Part shown: in pieces, positions 47,360 to 55,306 of the stretch
Layout: each line of letters begins with the position of its first letter
How positions within the stretch are numbered: the stretch's first letter is position 1
NCBI GenBank assembly: GCA_003427395.1
Contig: BFEA01000237.1
Coordinates: forward strand, 48,371-103,676
Reading direction: 5' to 3'
From: Chara braunii
Lineage: Eukaryota > Streptophyta > Charophyceae > Charales > Characeae
Length of the DNA: 55,306 nucleotides
Position numbers and translations under genes: made by a program
Notes under the pieces: generated by a model
What the model was told of the DNA's origin: nothing
The model's database searches: none
The model's input: only the letters and a program-made list of their open reading frames with translations

Positions 47360-47445
47360 ATGGAGTCCTATGAGGGGGATCCATATCTGGGACAGGACGT
47401 ATATCAGGGCATCGATTTCACTCTGCTTGATCGGCAGGACGGAAG
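47360..47445 (+). CDS. Exon 1 of the spliced gene
   Basis: MESYEGDPYLGQDVYQGIDF followed by TLLDRQDG, ending in two bases of a split codon before GTACGC. Confidence 0.6.
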
Positions 47446-50400
47446 GTACGCTCCTTGACGCCGGAGCACACTCACCGTTTCGCGTGTACATATTCCGGGC
47501 CGAAGGAATGGTGCGTGGGCGCGTGCTTTCGGTTAGGGTTTTTGCGGTGCTCTCTGCCGTGGCCTCGGCGTTCTCTGCCCCTTTCCTGCTGTTCTGCTAA
47601 GCAGGGGCGGCTCTAGGCATCGATGATCATCGCGGCGGCCACGTGGGCGGAAGGGGTATCCTTCCTGGATGTCAGAGATGAAGGAAAGTGATGCCCGGGG
47701 GGGTTGGGCGGTGGAAAGGGGTCGGGTGGGCGGGCCGGGGGGTTGCGAGGAGTGGCTTCGTCAAATCTGGTGTGGGGTGTGAGAGGGCGTTTGGGTGGCC
47801 AAGGGCATGACAGGGACAGGAATCCGGCGGTGGGAGGGAGGTGGGGGTGCAGAGGGGGGTATTTGCGATGGGAGTGAACGTCCGCGGGGCGAGCTCAGCA
47901 TGTACTTCTCGCACAAGCATGCCCGCTGCCTGCTATGAGTTCCGTTCGTGATAAATCTCAGAAACAATTCGGTAAATATTAGCGGGGGCTCGTTGACTGG
48001 GAAAGGCAGGCGAGTAATTTGTAAACAAACGGGTCGATGGCGAGGAAGGGAGGACGATAGCGCCTCTCGTGAAAGGATGCGTGGAGTCCTCTCCTCCTTG
48101 ACCTGCACGGGAGAACAAGTGTGAGTTCCCCTAGTTGAAGTTGCTGACGTGGCTCTGTGCTTGTTTGGCGTGTGCTTTGATTGCAGCATAGCATCCACGC
48201 CGGAAGGCACGCCATCGCTTCTTCCAGGTGATTCGCATACGTATCCGCACTGCATCTTGTCCACGTGAATGGCTTGACTTCGTTCCCGTGTATGTGTGCA
48301 CCTTCTCCTGCTCCCCCCCCCCCCCTTCCTCCCTCGCTTCCTGTCCATTCCCCGCTGGTTATCGTCTCCATTTCACCCACTTCACCCACTTCACCCACTT
48401 CACCCAATTCACCCAATTCACCCAATCCAACTCCATTCCCTTCCTTCAATCCTCCATTCGAGATCCCGTGCCTCGTCCAAGTCCACTCCTCTGGCGCTGC
48501 TACCGTAGCAAAGAGTGGCGGTATGGGTTGGGTGGCTTTTCCGCCTCTTGCCGCCGAGTGGGAGCGAGCGACTGTTCAATTAGGACGAGTAGTTATCTCA
48601 CCTTGAACAAAAGAAAGTCTTCTCCTCCCTTTCCTCTCCCTCCACCGTCGCCTCTCTGTCGCGCTCCCTCTCACGCTCGCCGTCTATCCTCTCGCTGGAC
48701 GTCGCGCATCGACTATTCTTTTGCTCTCCTCCTCTCTACGCGTCTCCGGTCGTTCCAGATATGCCCCTCGTGTGTGTGTCCACTACCACCTCCCCTTTCC
48801 CCGTCTTCGATCCCTGTTGTCGTGGCCCGCCTTTACACTCCCCCCCTCTCGCTCTATCCGTCCGTCCGTCCCTGCTCCTCTCCTCTTTTGGTCCTTTTTG
48901 TGGATATCAAATGAAAGAAAAGGAAATGTCAAAGTCTCGCTCGATGGATTGACACGGGCGCGGATACGTCGTCTTTAACAAGCGAAGGCATGTGCTGACG
49001 GTGATGAACTGCAGATTCCGGTTTTGGCGCCTTTGACTTATTTGACGGTGGGAACTTGGATGCGGAGGTCGGCGGCTTTATCAGAAATGGAGAGGTCTCC
49101 ACGCCTAACCTGCAGACTGGCGCGTCGAAAGACGACAACAGGTCTGAAATGAGCTGGCGGTTCTCTTCTCTTCTCTTCTCTTCTTCTCCGCATCCACCTC
49201 TCCCCCCCCTCCTCTCTCACTTTTCCTCCTCCTCCTCCCTCCTCCTCCTCTTCCTCTCTCTCTCTCTCTCCCAAGCCCACTGTCTGTTTCCCCTCCAGTT
49301 ACCGTGGATTGCTACCTCCCTGCGAGTCGCTGGTCTATCCATTCCGGCGCCCTTTTCCTTCCTAGAAAAAGCCACCCAGTCTGTCTGGAGCTAACCTCCG
49401 CCCTCTGCCTTGGTGTTCTTTCTCTGCCGCCTTCGCCTCCCCCGCTTGGTCCTCCCCCCACCGACCCCTTTCTCTTGCACCCCACCCCCTCTTCCCACCT
49501 CTACACAATAATACAGTAATCTTTATTGTCCTGTGTTCCACTCCACTGAATTTCTCGAGGGAAAGAACGTAACTCGGATGATGTGCCACAGCTTTGCAAA
49601 AGCCACCGGGTCCTATCGTATCGTATCGTATCCATGCACATTGTTAAAAAACACCTGCAACTAAATCATCCATTGAACGGGTGTAGGTTGATACCCCCTG
49701 GTATTGAGTACCAAGTCCTAGATTGCTAGTGCATGCACTCATCAGGAAACTGTCGAGTACATGGCGAGAAAAAAACGGGGAATTAGCGGGGGAAAAACAG
49801 GGATTTTTTAATCATCAAAGCAACGGCATCTCACCGTTGTGGGTGTGGTTCGCTGCCAAACTCAGACAGCTCGACCAAGCAAATATGCAATCGAACGAAA
49901 CCAAGCAAATATGCAATCGAACGAAAGAGAATCTTAAAACTAAGTAGTGTCACGTAAGAACGGCTCCCGGTGCTATAAATGAATTCTCTTCCTATGAAAT
50001 TGAAAGGCTCTGAGTATCACAGGGTAACAGGCAGGTTACGTTGTCAGTCACCCATCCCAACCAGTCAGGCAGTTAATCAAATCTACCGTCTTCACCCGTA
50101 TAGAACGCCCGGTAATCATCGCCGTATCTGGGCTGAAAGGTGTGCCAAATATGGATTGAATGACCGGGCGTTCTATTCGGGTGAAGACGGTAGCTCAGTA
50201 TCCAAGTGGTAGGAAACCAACACGCCTGCATGCGCAATCGGCCCCGTTCTATCCTATCTGTAGGGTAAGTTCCTTATCGAGCGCCTTACCCCTCTCAGCT
50301 CCTTGTTTCTTCCCCGTGTTGTGTCTATCTATCTGTAAACCACGCGCTCCTGCTGCACTCATCGAGCGCGTGCGTTCCCTTACTCCCTCTCCTTTTCTTC

Positions 50401-51722
50401 TCCCTATCCTTCTTGTGTGCTTCCTCCTCTTGTGTTCCCTTGTGTCTCTACTTGAAAAGTTTCTCAATCAATCCTCTTTGTTGTTTCATCTCTGTCCACT
50501 CCTCCTGTCCTCGTGCTCGTCCTCCTCCCTCTCGCACATTCGCCGCCTCCTCAATTGTGTCTTTTTTCTGTTCCTATCTGTCTGTCCCTTTTCTTCATTT
50601 ACAATGCCCCCTTTCTCTTGGTTTCCCTCTTTTTTCGTGCTTTTCCTTTCCTCCTTCAGCTTTTGGTCCTTGTCCTGGAGATTTCTTCCTTCCTCTTTGT
50701 ATCTATTGCCTCGCTGTGCCGCCTCGCTCTTCATCACCCTGGCACCTTTCCCTCTATTCCTTTCCCTCCGCCCCTGGATCTCTCTTTCTGCCTATCATTT
50801 GTCCATCCGTTGGTTTAACCCCCCCCCCCCCCCCCCCGCCCCCAACCCCCTCTCCCCTCCCTCTCCTCTTCCTTTCCTCCGCTCATTTTCCTTCTGGGTT
50901 CCTCCATGTCACGTCGTCCTCGCTCTTTTCGACTTTTGATTCCTGAATCTTCCCCCGAACTTCTTCTGCTTTTCCTTACCTTTTACTTTCTTACTTCCTT
51001 CTCGAGCCCATTTGTGCTCTTTTCATTTTCTGTTTCCTGTTTATTGTTTTCCTTTCCACCGTCCTTCGCCAAGGACGCCCTCTCTACCTGTCTTCTTTGT
51101 CTCCCCATACGCCGCCTTCTCTACTTTTTGGTACGCGGCCCGCTTGCATTTCTCCGTTGTCCACTTTCATCTTCCTGCACCTCCTTTTTCTTGTCATCCC
51201 CCGTTTCCCCTTTATGGCCCTCGTCGTCCTGTTCCTCGTTTTCATGCGCTTTCTGCCACCTCCAGCTTCTCCTGTTACTCTTCCTCGTCTTGCGCGCTTC
51301 CCCGCCTTTCTCTCCCTTTTTCTTTTCCGGCGATCATCGTTCTACTTCGTCTTGCGCTTTTTCCACAGTTCGTGCTCTGCCTTCGTTCCCCGCTCTGTTC
51401 CCTAGCCTTTGTGACTCGCCCTCTTCCCTAGCCTTTCCTGTAGCGTTATCCTTCTGCAGTGAGGGTGATTTCTCTGCTTGGCCACTACACTGTGGGCATA
51501 GCTGTAAGAATGGGCATGTAGTCTTTTCTGAGGTGAATTAAGATGGCATAAAAATGTGAGGGGAAAAAAAAAAGAAAAGGTTCGCTGGAGGGCGAAGAAC
51601 CCTTGCAAGCAGTATGCTTTTTCGGGCGGGATTGAGAACGGGGTAGGCGGAGGGAGACTGGAAGGCTGAATGCAGAACAGGGACACGTACGCGCGCGCGC
51701 ACACACACACACACACAGACAC

Positions 51723-51808
<86 letters not shown>

Positions 51809-52199
51809 GAAAGGGGGGGGGGGAGAGGGTTGGAGCGGCGTGCGACTTGAAATGGTTGTCCAGTCGGGAGGGATTTTGTTTGGAAGAGACGGGGTTGTGA
51901 CGAAACTGCTGCTTCGAGATGGAGATTGATGGGGAAGAATGGGAGAACGAGCGAGAGAGTGGGGAGGAGGGAGGCAGAATGAGAGAATGGCGTGACTGTC
52001 GAACCCAGCTGCTGACGGGAGGATGACCGGTCCGTAATGTGGCGGTCGGCGTCCACTGGAATGAATGGATGGCTTGTGCAACTGCAGGTTGGGCTCAGAG
52101 ACCGCGGCGAATGGGATCGGAGGCGAGACAATATCCAAGGATAGGAAGGACAGCAAGAAGGGGTACATGAAGTGCAAGAACGATGGCTGCAAGGGAAGG
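47360..52199 (+). CDS. Four-exon gene for an acidic protein ending in a CX4C motif (partial)
   Basis: Exons 47360-47445, 48187-48227, 49015-49141 and 52088-52199 add to 366 bases, 122 codons. Every junction restores the frame: AG+C gives Ser, G+AT gives Asp, AG+G gives Arg. All introns are GT-AG (donors GTACGC, GTGATT, GTCTGA, GTGAGT). GCTGAC, a branch-site-like motif, lies before the second and third exons. The ATG at 47360 has A at -3 and G at +4, and an in-frame TAG lies 14 codons upstream. Residues 1-84 are acidic and Gly/Asp-rich, as in activation regions. Residues 105-122 are basic, with GYMKCKNDGCKGR (Cys 114 and 119). That could start a C2H2, WRKY-like or other zinc-binding fold that needs the next exon. 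I did not find exon 5. The protein is possibly nuclear, but this is only an inference. Confidence 0.6.
48187..48227 (+). CDS. Exon 2 of the spliced gene (41 bases)
   Basis: Encodes IASTPEGTPSLLP between split codons. Acceptor TTTGATTGCAG, donor CTTCCAG/GTGATT. Its 1-in, 1-out phase is the only one that joins exons 1 and 3. Confidence 0.55.
48371..48425. repeat. 9-bp minisatellite TTCACCCA(C/A)
   Basis: Six to seven tandem 9-bp units in intron 2. The 9-bp length keeps a frame open by chance. Confidence 0.9.
49015..49141 (+). CDS. Exon 3 of the spliced gene
   Basis: Encodes SGFGAFDLFDGGNLDAEVGG, FIRNGEVSTP and NLQTGASKDDN. Acceptor AACTGCAG, donor ACAG/GTCTGA, which is weak beyond GT. Confidence 0.6.
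49873..49926. repeat. 26-bp tandem duplication in intron 3
   Basis: Two adjacent copies of a unit beginning CCAAGCAAATATGCAATCGA and ending ACGAAA. Confidence 0.9.
50083..50193 (+). ncRNA. Long microRNA-precursor-like hairpin (candidate)
   Basis: Two 49-base arms (50083-50131 and 50145-50193) with a 13-base loop. From the base, 16 pairs are perfect, then one T-T mismatch, then 14 perfect pairs, a small internal loop, and CC(G/A)TAT and TGG pairing near the loop. The outer arms start CTACCGTCTTCACCCG and AGAACGCCCGGT. It lies in intron 3 of the spliced gene. A short palindromic element would look similar. No flanking target duplication seen. Confidence 0.5.
50819..50838. repeat. Poly-C tract
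   Basis: About 19 C in a row with a G interruption just after. Surrounded by a pyrimidine-rich strand (50240-51460) that opens long meaningless frames. Confidence 0.9.
51689..51806. repeat. Compound (GC)n-(AC)n-(GA)n microsatellite
   Basis: Short GC and AC runs, then about 80 bases of GA with one TGA interruption. Confidence 0.95.
52088..52199 (+). CDS. Exon 4 of the spliced gene
   Basis: Encodes LGSETAANGIGGETISKDRK and DSKKGYMKCKNDGCKGR. Acceptor CAACTGCAG, strong donor AAGG/GTGAGT. Confidence 0.65.
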
Positions 52200-52987
52200 G
52201 TGAGTTCCATTCAGGATGATGATTATGATGATAATGATGTTTCTCACTTGTCCATATATGCTTATTGGAGTTATAGTGCCTTCGAAGTAGTTTTGCTCAT
52301 TCACTGGATGTGCGTGATGATGATAGGTAGGTAGCCTCCATATGTGACCTCCGGTTATGCTACATGTTGGGCGGGCGAGAGAGAGAGAGAGAGAAGCAAA
52401 AATGCCCCCCGACTCTCTCTCTCTCTCTCTCTATCCTTCCCGATGTAGTCAATCTTCCGTCCTCGAACCCGAACAAGACGAAAGCACGATCTTTCATATT
52501 TCCTATCTTTCAAAAATTGTTGACGTTCTTTCGACTGACGGCCGAATCCATCATCCTTTGGAGTAAACGCTGTCCTGCCCTTTTACCTCCGGCGCGCCAG
52601 TGGCGCACCCTTCCCTGTTTAAATTAGACACGTGAACTACGACTGCCGGCCCATGTGACAGTCGCGTGAAACTTCCAGCTATAAGATCGGCCGTCCACGT
52701 GCCTCCCACATGTTTGACTGCCCGGAAAATTGACCCCGATCCGGTCTGTCCATCTGATGTCGCCCGGAGCTTATTGATTTTACCCCTGGAGCCCTCTCCG
52801 CCCCTTGTCAGTTGAAATTACCACCACTCATCACACGAAACATGCCTCTGTGGCCAGTATGCTGCATGGAGGTGCACAAACCCACCCGGGAGGTCGGGGA
52901 GGCAGTGTCCAGTCGACGGAAAGCGTGGACGAAGCGAACGGAGAGTTGAAGGGGATGGGAGAGTGGGGATGCACCGGTGCACTGCCG

Positions 52988-53012
52988 GTGAAACGTATTT
53001 ACTGTCTGTCTG

Positions 53013-53059
<47 letters not shown>

Positions 53060-53088
53060 CTTTCTGTGCGAGGATGTGAGGGAAGCAG

Positions 53089-53119
<31 letters not shown>

Positions 53120-53307
53120 GTGTATATCCATCTCTCTAGAGCGCGCGCTCGTGACGTGGAAGCTCCCGTGAAACGTGCTTACTCTCTCTCTCTGTGTCTC
53201 TCTCTTGCTTTCTGGGCGAGGATGTGAGGAGAGCAGTTTCTCTCTCCCTCTATTTCTCTGTGTTTATCCATCTCTCGAGCGCGTGCGCGCTGGTGACGTG
53301 GAAGCCC
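52988..53307. repeat. Two-unit tandem duplication, about 180 and 140 bp
   Basis: Units starting at 52988 and 53168 share GTGAAACGT, CTTGCTTTCTG, GCGAGGATGTGAGG, TATCCATCTCTC and GTGACGTGGAAGC. (TC)n tracts of different length lie inside. GTGAAACGCCTCC recurs at 53559. Confidence 0.85.
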
Positions 53308-53762
53308 TTAGGTTCATGCAGTCGAGCTTTTCAGGACAGTGCACTTTCCACCGCCCGTGGATCGCCTCTATTCCCCACCGTCTCTCTCTCTCTCTGTCTA
53401 TTTCCCTTCCTCCCTCTCCCCTCTCTCTCTCACTCACCCACGAGAGCGAGAAGTACGCCACGCTTGCCTCGCCCCCACACTTCCATCTCTCTCCCCCTCT
53501 TCCCTCTTCACGAACCCATCTCCGTTGCTCCTCTCACGGCGCACGCTTCCCACCGCCCGTGAAACGCCTCCATCCCCCAGCCTCTCTCTCTCTCTCTCTC
53601 GCCCTTCCCCTCCCCTCACCACACACTTGCGTTTCTGCCCCTTTTGCCCCTTCACCAGCCGATGCCCTCCGTCTCTCTATCTATCGCTTCTCTCAATCGC
53701 TCGCGCGTTTGGCCGCGCATTTTCACGTATCTATGTACTTATGTTTCCATTATGTACAAACC

Positions 53763-53763
53763 T

Positions 53764-53810
<47 letters not shown>

Positions 53811-53812
53811 TT
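53763..53812. repeat. (TTTA)n microsatellite
   Basis: Twelve uninterrupted TTTA units. Confidence 0.95.
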
Positions 53813-54365
53813 CTATCTACACACCTTCGTAATTTCAACCCACCGATATTCATTTTCTAGCCATTTATTATCATTATTTGTTTCCCTCCCTATGTTATTA
53901 CTAGTGTCTCTGCCTACTGACCTCTGCATGTCTCCTTACCTGTCGACGAGTACAGCGGTTACAAATATGACCTCTCACATGACCTGCCAAGTAAGAGTTG
54001 GACAATAAAAGCCCGAGCACATATATGCATAATTGAAACTTTACCCGTAATTGGTGGTGTTACGTACATGCATTCTTATACAGGAGGTACGCTGTGCCTT
54101 CATCCGGGAAATTGCACTCATCCGAGGGGCGGTGTCGCCATGCCCGAGGTTCAAGACCCTGGTGGGTCGGTACCTTTCCGTCGAAACAATTGACCGACTC
54201 ATGCCCACTTAGCTATATGCCTGAATCTGTCACGTAACAGCGGGCGATTCTCTGTCGTTTTATTGTCAAACTGCAACATGATAGTGTTCCTTGCCCACTT
54301 CTCTCTCCATATTTGTACTCCAGTGCGACCTCGAGTGCTTGTTTTTTCCTATCGCAGATGATGTC

Positions 54366-54503
54366 GGCTGTTGTGGAGGCTTGCGGTTCCCTATTATATG
54401 GATTCACAAGGTTATATGGGTGTTCAGATCAGATCTCCAGAAGCCATCATACATCAGGGTATTGTGGGCTGTTGTGGAGGCTTGCGGTTCCCTATTATAT
54501 GGA
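54366..54503. repeat. Exact 37-bp direct repeat, 101 bp apart
   Basis: 54366-54402 and 54467-54503 are identical, beginning GGCTGTTGTGGAGGCTTGCG. Confidence 0.95.
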
Positions 54504-54679
54504 GTGGTTAGCAGCCAGCTTATCCTGTCCCCCTTGCTCTCTCCCACAGCCGACGCGGCTAAGTACCTTCTTCCCCTGAAGCGTGGCGCGTGTTATGATT
54601 GGATGATAGGTGTCTCGCTCCACCTTTTAGTTATATGCAGTCATCGCCTTGTTAAGGGGGCCGGCAGAATCTCACGCTC

Positions 54680-54712
54680 TTCCATTCCATTCCATTCCAT
54701 TCCATTCCATTC
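54680..54712. repeat. (CATTC)n microsatellite
   Basis: Six tandem pentamers TTCCA/CATTC. Confidence 0.95.
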
Positions 54713-55306
54713 CTCTGCCATTCTCTTCGTGTTTACTGCTGGAGTACGTTCTGAGGAAACTCTCGTTTTATAAGGGAAAATAAAATAATGGTCTTCACAT
54801 GGCACACAGTCACGCTCAGTACTACGGTCTAGAGTTGATCGAGTGTCGTAATGGAGCCTGTATCTTAAGAGGCGGGCTGTCGCTGGCCTTCTGCCGAGTT
54901 CTATTTGATTCTATGAATTTCTCCTCTATCATGAATCAAATTCTTGTATTTTTTGTATTTATTGTATTTTTCACTCGGTGCAGTTTTGTTTATTTTGATT
55001 TTCCTATATCATATTTTGATATATGAAGAAACCATATATATTGTAGATGATGCGGCTAGCGTCGGGCCTGTACTAGCAGGCTCTTCTTTGGCTATGGTAG
55101 AAAATAGTCCTTGTCCTATTGTCCCATATCTTTTCCTATTGTCTTTCCCCCTTTGTTTAGGGGTATTTTGTTTTGCGGACCTACTGTATGGTTCCGTTTT
55201 TTTAACTANGGTTATGGTAGAATGTTTCTTTTGAATGAGAATCTTGTCTGCTTCGATTCCGGTTGATTCTGTCCCCTTATTTGGTCTATCTTAGGGAGGA
55301 GGGATG

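Larger units (their letters stand above)
52200..55306. other. Downstream of exon 4: microsatellites and repeats, no further exon proven
   Basis: Candidate acceptors exist: before TTGAAATTACC (52809), before GAGGTACGCTG (54083) and before ATGATGTCGG (54359). Each allows more than one frame and none shows a clear completed zinc-binding fold. The region also holds (TC)n, (TTTA)n and (CATTC)n tracts. The gene probably continues here or beyond the window. Confidence 0.45.

Noticed and set aside
48228-48914. 228-codon plus-strand frame
   Set aside because: It begins at the donor of exon 2 and consists of minisatellite and pyrimidine-rich intron sequence.
50160-51541. Long plus-strand reading frames rich in Ser, Phe, Leu and Pro
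   Set aside because: They result from a pyrimidine-rich strand that lacks stops. All three frames are open in places and none has domain features. They lie within intron 3.
51485-52210. Minus-strand frames of up to 241 codons
   Set aside because: They run through (GA)n microsatellite (SLSLSL peptides) and have no conserved feature.
52809-52979. Possible exon starting TTGAAATTACC with a hydrophilic frame containing HHTKHASVASMLHGG
   Set aside because: The attractive frame does not match the phase-0 end of exon 4, and the matching frame ends in TGA.
54083-54160. Possible exon 5 (acceptor ATACAG before GAGGTACGCTG, donor-like GTGGGT)
   Set aside because: All three frames are open, so phase gives no support, and the frame that fits exon 4 does not complete a recognisable zinc-binding motif.

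Overview
This is eukaryotic, repeat-dominated DNA with assembly gaps (575 N at 26167-26741, 84 N at 40337-40420, scattered single n). I see no bacterial operons, rRNA or intact tRNA. Ty3/gypsy-type pol remains whose reverse transcriptase carries a GWTN motif, two tRNA-Asp-type primer-binding sites, a TTTAGGG-class interstitial telomere block and spliced coding exons suggest a plant-lineage or algal genome. A charophyte alga is my best but low-confidence guess.

Layout. 1-5640: pieces of a long-terminal-repeat family called LTR-2 here, on both strands. 5641-7752: flanking DNA with one doubtful ORF. 7753-31367: one decayed LTR retrotransposon on the minus strand, called element 1. Its 5' LTR (25366-31367) is followed by a primer-binding site (25343-25360), three copies of an unfamiliar repeated domain (about 25130-23625), gag (23003-21768), protease (21412-20668), a truncated reverse transcriptase (20433-19839), integrase (19753-18331), a non-coding 3' region with stem-loop arrays, and the 3' LTR (7753-14543). 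The LTRs are very long (6-7 kb) and hold coding-like sequence, including a fourth copy of the repeated domain. 31369-43783: more LTR-2 copies, GC-rich tandem repeats and microsatellites. 43805-46030: a diverged tandem-repeat block interrupted by a hAT-like non-autonomous transposon. 46200-55306: GC-richer, microsatellite-rich DNA holding the only convincing host gene, four plus-strand exons from 47360 to 52199 whose splice phases all agree. A 111-nt microRNA-precursor-like hairpin lies in its third intron.

Most interesting signal. Four arrays of short stem-loops (4370-5246, 17379-17780, 32562-32876, 35005-35684) lie in LTR-2 copies and in the 3' region of element 1. Within an array the loop is conserved while the stem arms change from unit to unit, yet each arm stays complementary to its partner. 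This looks like conserved pairing rather than conserved sequence, and I know of no described retrotransposon feature that matches it.
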